Source of the DNA: Tyto alba
Lineage: Eukaryota > Chordata > Aves > Strigiformes > Tytonidae
Reading direction: 5' to 3'
NCBI RefSeq assembly: GCF_018691265.1
Contig: NW_024881321.1
Location: forward strand, 24,277,698 to 24,341,697
DNA: 64,000 nucleotides
The notes below the pieces were generated by a model. It saw nothing but the letters and a program-made list of their open reading frames with translations, had not been told where the DNA came from and did no database searches. Of the stretch, positions 13,201 to 24,700 are shown in pieces. The position numbers and the translations under genes are program-made. The number at the start of each line of letters is the position of its first letter. The first letter of the stretch is position 1.

Positions 13201-15044
13201 TGCTCTGAACTGAAACAGAATTAAGAATGAGTATTACTTAGTCAGAGGGAACAAAACAAAATGTTCAAATAAAGTATCAGAACAGGTAAACAGAACTATT
13301 AGCTTATCAGTGACTTAACTGAATATTATCAGGTATGAAAACCTAACTGATAATCCATGAAGATGATTAACTGTAAACAACCAATATTAAATAGTTGATC
13401 AAACAGAAATTATATGGAAATCCATTTAAAAAAACCCTAACCCTAGCTGTATTGGACATATTTGGTTCTTCGCATGTCTGATAAATTTAAGCAAAAATAC
13501 TCTGATGAAGGATGTCTGAAGGGTATTTCATGGACAGTATCTTCCTGCTACACTCTTCACAATACGATATTGATTCATCAACATGTCTTGTACTCAAAGA
13601 CTTACATTGGTAATAGATTTAGCAATTTCAGAGTCAGCAATCATTAACCTAAAAGGTCTTCCAAACAATGTTGGATGAATATCTGGTCAAAAATCTTTGT
13701 TTTATTACACTTACTAGATTGTGACAATGCCTTAGATTAGAGCAAGAAGAATACAGGGTCTTTGAGGCAAACAAGAGGAAGTATTTCCTATTCATAGCCA
13801 GGATCAACAGTTCAACTATGACCTTTTATCTCTTCTGAAAATGGGCCTAAGGTAGGCTTTCCAACATACGTGGAATACAAATCTAGATATATTAAAGAAG
13901 CCATTGGATTTGATGCTGTTGTAGAGTGTATTACATAGACTGAAGAAGTTGATCTTCCACCTTCACATGTGATTGATAAAGGGGAACTACACAAAATTTG
14001 ATTTCTGATCTCCATCCAGATTACAAGCATTATCTTTATCTTTTTGGAGTCCCAGAGGTGTCCATATTTGTGTTCAGTTTATACCTTGTTTTCCTTAGTC
14101 TCCTCCTAGGTAATCAAAACCTACTGCAGTTACAGCATCTACAGATTCCTGCTTCACAGACAAATAGCTCAGCCTAAGCAATACCTTCTCTTGAAATTAT
14201 CTTAATAAAATTATATAATAGATAGACTTCAATAAAAAGCAGTGGATCTCAGTAAAATTGCCTAGTGGGTACTAGTAAAAAATCATCAAATAGCTCTGTA
14301 TTATAAGGAAAAAAAGTTTATGAAAACATGGTCAGAACTGATTCTTTTGGTTTTACTGTCACCAAGGTTCAGAAAAGAGCACTTGGGAATGCATCAGCAG
14401 GGTGATGAAAATAATATATGTTCTAGGGTATTGGAGTCAGTGTAACTGATTTAGAACAAAACCAGAAAGAGCACAAAACATGACAGTTTTCTTACAGAAG
14501 TTTTTTCCAAGGATAGTAAGTCACGAAACACTTAATTTTTCATCTATTTTACCCCCTGAACAAGTATTTTTGCAATTACAAAAGGAAGATAAACAGATTT
14601 TTGATGATGTTGAGGATGTGAATTAAGGATTCAAAAAGGAAACATCTAACACATTATGACCAAAAGAACTCATTGCCATTCCGTAGCATAATTCAAGTGA
14701 TAATAATGTAGAAGTTTCTTAATATATATTCTCCATAGCAAAACATTTAGGTTTTTAAACTGAAATACTGTGTCGATATTTTAAAGTGGAAGTTGGTTTA
14801 AACCTTGACTGATGGCATAAATTTCTAATATAGCAGTGACCAGTGTATACTAAACATGAAAAAATTGTGTTGCCTTTTGTGCTCACCTCAGTTCAGTGTC
14901 AGAATGTTAACCATATTTTCTTGTTTATTATGAACTAATATTTAGATAACTATTTTAATGAGATACCTGACAATTATGGATTAATGTAGAATTAATATTT
15001 ACATTTTCTAATATACATAATTCTGAAATTTACATTATCATAAG
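4254..15044. other. 10.8 kb of unique AT-rich DNA
   Basis: I see no gene, RNA or transposon that I can support here. Minor items are a T17 run at 6202-6218, two telomere-like units at 13433-13446, and a protein-like stretch at 13822-13998 broken by stops. Open frames such as 8779-9144 on the minus strand are short, of unremarkable composition, and match no family I know. Confidence 0.6.
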
Positions 15045-16044
15045 TGTCATGAGTCTGAGTGTGTGGAGCAGTTTTTGGGTAACAGGGGAGGGGGCTATAG
15101 CAGTGGCCCCCTCTGAGAAGCTTCTCAGTTACTCCCGTAGCTCCAAGTCAGCTCCACCTCTGCACCAAGGCTGAGCCATTCAGCTGCACCTCTGCAATGA
15201 CGTATTTAAGAAGGGACCTGGGAGGAGCAGTTGGAGTTGTGAGGAGGAGTTGTGACAACTGCATGAACACCAAGGTCAGTGAAAGAATGGAAGAATAAAG
15301 GGGGCAGAGATGTGCCGGAGCAGAAACCCTCGTGTATCCTGTGGTGAGACAGCAAGGCCGTCCCCCCTACCACCCATGGAGGTCTACGGTGGAGCAGAGA
15401 CTGATATACATCTCAAGTGACTGCACCCAAAGGAGTCCTGGACCCTGTGGGAAGAAGCAGCCCACACTGTTGCAGTTTGGCACTGGGAGGATTGCAGCAT
15501 GTAGGGGTGTCCCACACTGGAGAAAGCATTTAGGGGTGTCCCATGCTTGGGAAACGCTGTGGCCCATGGGAGGGACTCATGTCAGAGAAAGTTTGTGAAG
15601 GACTTTCTCCTGTGAGAGGGGGACCATGCTGGAGCAGGGGGAAGAAGTTTAAGAAGCTCCCCCTCACTCAGAGATGGAAGAAATGGCAGCACTGACTGAA
15701 CCCCCCCATCCCCTGCCCCCTAAACCGCTGCAGGGAGGAGGTAGAGATATCAGGAGCAAGGTTGAGGGAGGGGTGGGGAAAGGTGTTTTCAAGATATGGC
15801 AGTACTTCTCACCGTCCTACTCTGTCTGTTAAGCATTGTTGTTGTTAGTGTCTGTATTAAATAATGTTCTATTTTCTTCCCCTAATGAGTATGTGCTTTA
15901 CCTGTGACCATAATGGGTGAGACATCCCTCCCTGCCCTATCTCATTTCCTAAGCCTTTGCTTATTTTCTTCTCAGCACTGGGGTAGAAGGGGGAAGTGAG
16001 CAGTTGTGTGGGGCTGAGTTGCCCTCTGAGATCAAACTACAACT
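15045..16044 (+). mobile_element. 5' LTR of the inverted-end ERV
   Basis: About 1,000 bp, starting TGTCATGAGT and ending near CAAACTACAACT, slightly mutated from the TG...CA form of its relatives. A TATA-like TATTTAAG lies at 15203-15210 and AATAAA at 15294-15299, which places R just after the promoter and gives a long U5. It belongs to the same family as the LTRs at 20737, 32702 and 59053, sharing the ACCCATGGAGGTC block near 15371. Open frames inside it are not genes. Confidence 0.8.
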
Positions 16045-16346
16045 GTCCTTTTTGGTGCCCAGCATGCAGCAAAGGAATGTGAGCTGATAAAGATATTAAT
16101 TGGGAGAGGTAACAGACAAAACATAGGCTGAACTCTGTTAGAGGAATGATCTTTGGAATTTCTGTAGTTGTGGAAAAGTTGGAGGGTTTTTTAGTGTGGT
16201 GGAGGGACTAGGGGGGGATTTTGTGTAATGTGTCTTGGTATTTTGTTAATATTATTTTTATTTTGGTGAGGGTAAGGTGATTTCTTTCATCTTTTGGTTT
16301 GGTTTTGTTTTCTTTTTGTGTTGATATGAGTATTGTCTTGTGTAGT
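16045..16346 (+). mobile_element. ERV leader with primer-binding-like site
   Basis: Immediately after the LTR, the 18 nt at 16053-16070 (TGGTGCCCAGCATGCAGC) resemble a tRNA-Lys-type primer-binding site with several mismatches, as expected for a decayed copy. The following 280 bp are non-coding and G/T-rich. They contain no gag, pol or env, so the body of the provirus has been lost. The leader runs directly into an internal LTR fragment. Confidence 0.6.
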
Positions 16347-16440
16347 GAGGTAGAGATTTGAGGAGCAAAGTTGAGTCGAGTAAGAAGGGAGGCATCGAGG
16401 GGAGGTGTTTTCAAGATGTGATAATGCTTCTCACTGTTCT
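16347..16440 (+). mobile_element. Internal LTR fragment, + strand
   Basis: About 94 bp that align with 15738-15832 of the left LTR, including a close match to GGTGTTTTCAAGATATGG and the following TTCTCAC. The fragment lacks U3 and the 3' end. It breaks off at about 16440, where the sequence switches to the inverted U3 arm. The joint carries a short TTCTT that could belong to either side, suggesting microhomology. Confidence 0.65.
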
Positions 16441-16444
16441 TCTT

Positions 16445-16851
16445 ACAGGGTCCCAGCCTCCTTCAGGTGCAGTCAACTGAGATGTATATCAGTCTCTTCT
16501 CCACCATGGACCTCCATGGGTGGTAGGGGGGATGGCCTTTCTGTCTCAGCACAGGATACAGGAGGGTCTCTGCTCTGTCACACCTGCCCCCCCTTTATTC
16601 CTCCATTCTTCCACTGACCTTGGTGTTCACGCAGCTGTCACAACTCCTCCATACAACTCCAACTGCTCCTCCCAGATTCCTTCTTAAATATGTTATTGCA
16701 GAGGTGCAGCTGATTGGCTCAGCTTTGGTGCAGAGGTGGAGCTGACTTGGAGCTAGGGGAGTAACTTCGAGAAGCTTCTCAGAGGGTGTCACTGCTGTAG
16801 CCCCCTCTCCTGTTACCAAAAAATCTTTAGCACTGACTCAAACCCAGGACA
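16445..16851 (-). mobile_element. Inverted U3 arm of the ERV
   Basis: About 407 bp that on the minus strand begin TGTCCTGGGTTTGAGT and run through the TATTTAAG promoter and AATAAA to GGGACCCTGT. They match 15045-15448 of the left LTR closely, by eye about 85-90% identical. The right edge of the whole insertion is therefore a U3 end, where a normal provirus has a U5 end. Confidence 0.75.
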
Positions 16852-17242
16852 ATAAGAAAGCTTAAGCATTCTCAAATAAAAAACATTAATATGCTGAATA
16901 TAAACCAAAAAAATATTCATACAAAAAATCTAAGACTATTGAAGAACAGAGATGATCTATTTCTTATGCTTCTTCAGTGTATTATCTTACATGGGTCTTA
17001 TTTGAACATTTGCTACCAAGGCTGAATTCTGCATCCTCAGTAAAGTTTTGCAAACTGGAAAATCCAACTACATATGAAAAGATCTATTTTGAATATGGAA
17101 TTCTGGTAAAGAATTTTGGCTCTTTAAATATAAACAGCAACCTTTCACAATAATGCCTAAGCCTTTTCTTTCTTGGAGATACTGTTCAGGACTGGGCAAG
17201 AATTCCTTACTTCTGTCAAAGAGAACATGTACCTTTAAGTGG
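16852..17242. other. Short unique spacer
   Basis: AT-rich DNA between the inverted-end ERV and the CR1 fragment. I see nothing recognisable in it. Confidence 0.6.
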
Positions 17243-17980
17243 CATAGAATCATAGACTCATAGAAGAGTTTGGGTTGGAGGGGAGCTTTAAAGGTCATCA
17301 AGCCCAACCCCATTGGAATGAGCAGGGACATTTTCAACTAGATCAAGCTTCTCAGATCCCCGTCCAGCCTGACCTTGAATGTTTCCAGGAATGCAGCATT
17401 TACTACTTCTCCGGGCCACCTGTTCCAGTGTTTCACCACTCTCATTATAAAACATTTCTTCTTTATATCTAGTCTGAATCTACTGTCTTCATTTTCAGAA
17501 CATTACTCCTTGTCTTATTGCAACAGGCCCTACAAAATGTCTGTCCCCATATTTCTTTTAAGCCTCCTTTAAATATTGCAAGGCTGCAAGAAGGTCTCCT
17601 TGGAGCCTTCTCTTATCCAGGCTGAAGAATCCCAACTCTCTCAGCCTTTCCTCATAGGAGAGGTGTTCCATCCCTCTGATCATTTTTGCAGTCCTACTCT
17701 GGACCTGCTCCAAGTCCATGTCTTTCCTGTGCTGAGGACTCCAGAGCTGGCAGTACTCCAGGTGGGATCTCAACAGAGCATAGTAGAGGGAGAGAATCAC
17801 CTCCCTCGATATCCTGGCCACACTTCTTTTGATGCAGCCCAGGATACAGTTGGCTTTCTGGGCTGCAAGCACACACTGATGCCTCATAGTCATTTTTCCA
17901 TCCACTAATGCCCCAAGTCCTTCTTGGCAGGGCTGCTCTCAACCCTTCATCCCCCAGCCTGTATTAACACCAGGGCATGT
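17243..17980 (-). mobile_element. CR1 LINE, 5'-truncated 3' end
   Basis: A minus strand CR1. Its 3' tail (AATCATAGACTCATAGAAG on the + strand) is at 17247-17265, followed by the 3' UTR and the C-terminal part of ORF2. The minus strand frame at 17558-17905 (115 aa) reads typical CR1 ORF2 residues such as CILGCIKRSVA and SHLEYCQLWSP, then the region before the stop. The 5' end is missing, as is usual for CR1. It encodes no active enzyme because the catalytic part of the reverse transcriptase is absent. Confidence 0.9.
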
Positions 17981-20736
17981 AGTCCCTTGGTCAGACCTAA
18001 GGAGATTGTAAACTGAATTTTAAATGTATGATGTAGAAGATCAGGGAAACAAAACTCATTCCCCTACTCAGTGAGTATTTTTATTTCTTGATTTTTTGAA
18101 GCTAAACCAAAGATCCTTGAAGTTAGCACAAAACAACTTCAGGAGACTCAAAGTTATTTTTCACAGTAGTAAGGTGTTTCCTGTCCTTCACTAGCTTGTA
18201 GAAGCACATTCTGATTATTTTAACATTATAATTATTACCTGAATATCTAATTAATTTAATAGTGTTATATTGTCCATGCTCTATTATGCACATAATTTAG
18301 TTTTTATTTATACACACCACCAATTTTATTTAGTGTTCCATGTAGTTCTACTTAGAAGCATAACTATCAGGGAAACATCAGGCGGTAGTATATATTACTA
18401 AGTATATATTTTATATTAAGCAGACATAATGTTCCCTATATGCTCTATACAGACCAGAGTCAGAATACACATTCTCACTAACTAGATTAAAGAGCTTAAA
18501 ATCAGTATGTTGAAAAGTAGCTGAGAGTCTAGACAACAGAAATTGACATTATAAGCAGTACCACACACTATTTCCTGTTGCCTTTAACATTTTTAAAGGA
18601 TTTTAAAATGCTTCTAAGTTTACTAATTCTGCTTACAAGGTGGATAGTGGTCCTTAGAATAAACCCTTTTGGTTCAGTATTTACAATAGAAGGTTGAAAA
18701 GATTGTTCTTATATCTCACATAAGGATTGTAGATTTTAAGTTATTCAGGAAAAGTATGAATATGTCTAAACTGAGTTTAAAAAGTTATACAGAATGCGGG
18801 GAATAAAAAGTTGTTTAATGGAGCCAATTTTTATCAATCCAATGTCATATTTGACATATTCTAAAATATTATACATCAGAGAATAAAAGGGTAGAGAAGT
18901 AGTTAACAGAGCATGGCTGTTTGAACCACAATAGATGAGGAAAATAAGTTTTTCTCTGTATAGACAATGATTTCCATAGTAAATTTGTGAATAGAGGTGC
19001 ACAAACTAGGCACAGAGGAGATAAGTGGTTCATGCAAAATTAGAATTCAGTCTCTCCAGGTCTGACAAGTTAGATACATTCATGCTTTTTGCAGCATACA
19101 TTGATCATCTACCATATCTAAGAATCTCTGATTTCATTCACGTGGAGATTGAAGTGAAAAATGTATCTCTTATGTCATGCACATGTATTACTAACAGGCT
19201 GGTTCTTATGTTTCAATTTGAAATCTTACTGGGCATTTCCACTTCAATATTTACTTATTTTAAGTATAATGTTCAGATACACAGTAAGATAAAGTTCAGT
19301 ATGGACAGCTTTATTTTCAGTATTTTTTATTTACAAGAAAAAAGTAAAAGTCTAGAGTTTGCCAATTATACAGTTTGGAAGTTCATTTAAACTTCTTACA
19401 CAGTGTAATTGTGTTCATTTCCAGGAATTCCTCTCATATTTTGACATCTTGTCAGATGATTGTTCTATAAATATACCAAATTGATGGAAGCTGGTTTTCC
19501 TCCCCCTGAAACCAATCTTTTCATGTTGATAAGTTCAGATTCTGCTACCTACACATGACTTTTATTTTCTTGTGGTTTTCCTGATGGCATTCACTGTTTA
19601 TCTGAATTAAATAGACATTTTAGATTAGTACTATTTTTCAGATTAGTATTTTGTAGTAGATGTAAGAAAGCTATTTGAAGGAGTTCAGTCATTAATGGTG
19701 ATATTCAACTTGAGATTCAGAAACCTAACTTCACAAACTTGAGATGTGCATTTCCATTTCCATCTCTAGTTCCACTTGAAATGCTCTATGATCCTTGAAA
19801 GTCCAAAGGAGGCTGGCAGGTACAAGAGGCAATCTTTGGGACCTCTGTTCTAATTCTGGGGCTTGATTCAGCTGTTGACAACTAGATGCATAGAGTCACT
19901 TGCAATGTCCTCAGGTATTATAACTGTGTTGAAGGACCTTTTCTAGGTTTGTGCAACTCTCTAGGAACAGCAGCTAGGAACTAGCCTGACTAGAAAATAC
20001 CTAGTCAGATCCGCCTCAAAACTTTTGCCTCCTTGGTCTCCCTTCACATGTAGAATCAAAGTTAAAATTTGTAATCTATTATTACACATGAAAAATACAT
20101 ATGTGAATGAGATGAATATGGAGCTTTCCCAGACTGCATCCTGCTATTACGCATAATGTTGTTCTTTTATTTTGGAAACTCCAGTACCTTGATTAAACTA
20201 CTGTTCTAATGTATAACTCATCATTAAGGGCAATGTTTTGACAACAGTTTCTTCAAAGTTAATTTGCAGGAAACATGCACATGATTTTATGTATTGATTT
20301 ATTTTAAATGAAGAAGCCTTAAATAATTCATGTATGTCAATGAGTAAGTCCTAAACATCCAGTCAAATGTTCATTGCTATCAAAAAGATTGATTTAGAAA
20401 AACCAACTTCATAAAAACAGGAACAAATTCTCAATATTGTCTTATAACACAGTAATTATTGTAGTAAGTACAGCATATTTTCCACAGGAAATCTCAAAGA
20501 TAAAAGTTAATATCATACTTTTTTTCCACAAAATGGGTAATAATATTACTATTTTTTTCTTCTTTCATTTTTGATTAAGTTTCCCTTATGAGATAATTTG
20601 AAGAAAGCCCAACCAATGAGCCGATTAATACATTTTAGCACTACATATAAAAGGGACATAGCACCTTTTTTTTTTTTTTTTTTCTTAATTAATCAATTTC
20701 GTATTATATCATTAAAAGCCAATATATTATTATTGT
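17981..20736. other. Unique AT-rich DNA
   Basis: I see no supported gene or repeat. An open frame at 19025-19390 (121 aa) has no recognisable motif. A T17 run lies at about 20668-20684. Confidence 0.6.
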
Positions 20737-21750
20737 TGTGCTGGGGTGTGGGGGGAGGTTTGGTAGTGGGGGAGAGGGCTACAGCAGTGGCCCCCAGTGA
20801 AAAGCTTCTCAAAAGCTTCCCTAGCTCCACATCACACCCACCTCTGGCCAGGGCTGAGACAATAGCGATGGTGGCTGCACCTCTGCGATAATGTATTTAA
20901 GAAGGGGGACCTGAAAGCAGGTTGGGACTTGTGAGGAGGAGTTACGAGAATGATGAACACCTAGGTCAGTGGAAGGAAGGAGAAGAAAGAGGGGGAGGTG
21001 TTCTGGAGCAGAGCTCCCTGTATCCCGTGGTGAGATGGCAAAGCTGGCCACCCTGCCACCCATGGAGGTCCACGGTGGAGCAGAGGCTGGCCTGAAGCCT
21101 GTGGAGGAGCCCACACCAGGACAGGCGTCTGCACCTAAAGGATGCCTAGACTCTGAGGGGAGAAGTGGCCCCCATTGCTGTAGTTCAGTGCTGGGAGGAC
21201 TGCAACATGAGGGAGTGATGCACACTGGATCAGCATGGAAACGGCTGTGCCCCATGGGGAGGAGCTCATGCCAGAAAAGGTTCCTGGAGGACTGTCTGCA
21301 GTGAGAGGGGAGCCACATGGAGCAGGGGAGGGATGTGCGGCGCTCACCCCACCTCCCGAGAAGGAAGGAGCAGTGGGACTAGCTGTGACCCCCATCCCCT
21401 GCCCCCTGCGCTGCTGGGGGAGGAGGGAGAGAGATGGGGAGCAGAGCTGAGCCCAGAAGGAAGGGAGGAGTGAGGGGAGGTGTTTTTGGATGTGGTGGTG
21501 CTTTTCATTGTCCCTCCTTGTCTGTTAAGTGTTGGTTTTGTTAGAATTTGAATTAAAGTGATTTTATTTTTTTGCTTCCCCTAATGAGTTTCCCTTTTGC
21601 CTGTGACAATAATGCATGAGCCATCCCTCCCTATCCTTATCTGGATTCCTGAGCCTTTTACTTTATTTCCTCCATTCCATTCCTGAGGGGAGAAGGGGTG
21701 AGTGAACAGCTGAGTGGTGCTCATTTGCCCTCTGGGCTCAAACCATGACT
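20737..21750 (+). mobile_element. Solo LTR, 1.0-kb ERVL-like family
   Basis: A + strand LTR of about 1,014 bp from TGTGCTGGGG to CAAACCATGACT. It has the family's features: GTATTTAAGAAG promoter near 20892, the ACCCATGGAGGTCCACGGTG block near 21060, and the CAGGGGAGGGATG-type middle. No internal sequence follows it. The flanking 5-mers (ATTGT on the left, ATTAC on the right) match poorly, so the exact ends or the duplication have decayed. The overlapping open frames of 86-165 aa (for example 20821-21318 minus) are GC-rich accidents inside the LTR. Confidence 0.8.
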
Positions 21751-24700
21751 ATTACTCTTCAGAAATCATTTTTACAAATCATATAGGGTTATTCTCTTAC
21801 CTTACTCTAGTTCTTATTTATGTATGTTTTAGAAAATAATACTGTAAGCTATAGTAAATACACTTTAAGTGTATTTTGAAGATCTGTCCTAAATATACAA
21901 ATGAAAATGTCTTTATGTTAAAACCATCTAAGTTTTCTCATTATTTAAGGGTAATAAGCTTCAGCACTTTAGAAGTTCATTTTATGCAACTATCTGATGT
22001 TAATGTTAATGTTAATATAACAGCAATAGAAATAGTAATAGTAATGTTTCCAAATTTTACTTTCTAACAGTAATGATATAATTTGACTTCTAGGATGTAA
22101 CTTTTTCTTTCTTCTATGTCTAGTTACACTAATGAACACTCAGGTTTTTTGTTTCTGAATTAGCTGCTTTTGAAAGATTCTTGTTCTGTTATTTTAATGA
22201 TGGGAGGTGAGAGGTAGAAGGAAAAGAAAAAGATTAGAAAAGCCCCTTGCTTTTTATTTGTTAAATGTTTGTGACTCTAAGATACCTCTTCTTATGTAGG
22301 ACATTTTAGGGCCAATTTTCATGGCAAAATAGATTTCTCATTAATTCTACTTCAGTTTTTCCTATATTGCACAGCAAATTTATGACAATAGTAATTGCTC
22401 TGTTTTGGTTGTACACATGCAGTCATCCAAAGGAATTGGTTAAGAAACAAAATACCTGTCTATGCTAATGAATATATGTAAATTATGCTCACTTGTCTTT
22501 TGAGTCAAAGAATGCAGAATCTCCTTTTTATGGCATTTTATCATACCTACATTTTCAGATTTTCAAACTTTCTGGTTCTACTAAACATACACACAGATTT
22601 GCCAACTACTAAATATTTTGAACAGTATACATATTCATTGTCAAGCCAAATAGCATTTTTTATTTTATGTCAGCATACATAAATTTAGGTCCTACAATTA
22701 ACGTACAGTGAAGCACGCCTTGCCGCCATGAAATTTTAAGTTAATTATCATGGAATGGTAGACTGGGTCAATTTGGAATGCAAAATCACACTTTCTGTAA
22801 TAAATATTGTTTGTGATTGCAAACATCTTTCCCTTTTCAGTGTGAAAATGAGAGCTTTATAATTTCCTTGTCTTCCTTTTTGATGGTGTGGCATTCCCAT
22901 GAGATATATAATTTTGCCTTTTACATAGAAATAGTTCTAAAAATCATCTAAGAGCAGTGAAGTTTACATCTTTTTAAGTGAAATACCTCTTCTCAAAATC
23001 ATTTTGTCTTTAGAATCCAAGATTATGATTAATTCTGCCACATTGTTTTAATTTTCCAGTTTATAAATTAACTGAGCAATTCCCTCAGTGTCAATAGGTA
23101 GGGACTACTCAAATAAATTACTACTGATTAAGATTAAAGGATTAAGCTCTCAGGGTGTCACAACCCACATTATAAATTTACTTATGAGAACTGAATATTT
23201 ATGTGAATATATAGTTATTGTCAAGTTTACATAGCTATAACTGTTGAAGGAGAATAATGATGGCCTACAGAAGAAGGTTGGATTATTGCTGGCAGTGTCA
23301 AAGCTTATCTATGATTCATGTTTTGGTATATCTTAGGCTGTAATTGTTCCTGCAGAAACAGGTTTATTATATTAATTAATAAAAGAATTTTGTTAATGGA
23401 CAGGCTTGAACTATTTATCCCTGGATTACTGCAGTGCTAGCTCTTTTCCTGGCTGTGCTTTACACCACTCCAGTTTCCTCTTTACAGGACAAATCCAAAA
23501 TGGAGGGAAGTAGTACTCAGTAGTAGCTGCAGATTTCACCCTGATAGTCCTGCTTGGTCTGAGGTCCAGACATTAGTGCTTGCCTTTCATTACTTAGCTG
23601 TAAGAGACATAGCCTTATTGTGCAGACTGAGGACTGGAGCAGATCATTACACAACTCCTATCATTATTATCTTGGTGGTTGTTTTTTTTTTTTTTTTTTT
23701 AATTTTATTTTCCTGTGGAAATCTGTCTGTCTATGTCAGGAAGGGATACAGCTCCTGCATGGCTGGCTCTAGTCTCAAAATAAGGATGCACTCTCAGCAT
23801 GCAGTTAGATACAGAAGCTTAAAAGCATTCCTAGAAATCCTCCAGTTTATGTATAGGTAGTTAAGTTACAGACTAGATCAAAAAGAAATAAGCAAGTGTT
23901 GATAAACTAGGTCATTTAGCATAACCTATTGTATACAATGCCTACCCACAGTTTTATGCTATAAAAATACCACTCTGAAAGGCTGCAATACAGCTTTCAT
24001 GTTATTTCCGGTACTCTGGAATGAAGGTGTATGATCATATTTATGTCCAAGGCCTATAGGGCACCACATGGGACCCTGGAAGGATTCAGAACTAGTTTCT
24101 TCTTACTTGCATTCAATCTGCTCTTCAGGTAGCTCACCCTGAGCAGTGCTCATGTGAGACAGTATGAGCCTCAAAGCCTCAGGGAAAGAGGTTGCTTCAT
24201 GGAGCACCTCTCTTATGTAGCAACACAGATGCATTCTCAACAGAAATTGAGACAAGATGTATTTCTTTTGTGACAGCAAAATAAGGCATTTTCCACCCTA
24301 GAAACCTAAAGTTTCTGGTGTTATCATCACAGGCAGTTTTGTCTGAACAAATGATTGATGTTTTTTGGATGCTTGCCTAAGCATAATTACTTACATAATG
24401 TTGCAACTTTCTATAAGTATATAGAAAAATATAGGTTAATGTAAAATCCCATCCAGCAGCCAATGATTTCCAGTTTGTTAAGTTAGTAAAGTTTTAAATG
24501 TAAAATTCAGAATTACATTTTGGCCCAAAAGTTTTTATGATCTTTTAAATTTACTGCTTCTTTTAGATTCTAATAACTGAAATAAATATATTTTTAGAGA
24601 GAAGTAGAATAGATTATAAATCTTTTTTTTTAATGTATTTTGCAGTTGATATATCAGTGATGAGAGAAAGATAAATGTCTGCCTTGCTATCGTGTTTTTC

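Larger units (their letters stand above)
15045..16851. mobile_element. ERV insertion with inverted U3 ends
   Basis: A 1,807-bp insertion bounded by a perfect 5-bp duplication, ATAAG (15040-15044 and 16852-16856). From the left it contains a complete + strand LTR (15045-about 16044), a leader with a primer-binding-like site, a second + strand piece of the LTR middle (about 16347-16440), and a minus strand piece covering the first 400 bp of the LTR (about 16445-16851). Both outer ends are therefore the U3 terminus. The two arms share GACTGATATACATCTCA (15399-15415; reverse complement at 16478-16494), absent from the three other copies of this family in the window. That argues for one element rather than two insertions. 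Confidence 0.8.

Noticed and set aside
13433..13446. Telomere-like CCCTAA units
   Set aside because: Only about two units, too short to call an interstitial telomere.
19025..19390. 121-aa open frame on the + strand
   Set aside because: Rich in Phe, Ile and Ser as expected of AT-rich non-coding DNA, with no motif.
20821..21318. 165-aa open frame on the minus strand
   Set aside because: It lies wholly inside the GC-rich solo LTR at 20737-21750, is antisense to it, and equivalent frames occur in its relatives because of base composition.
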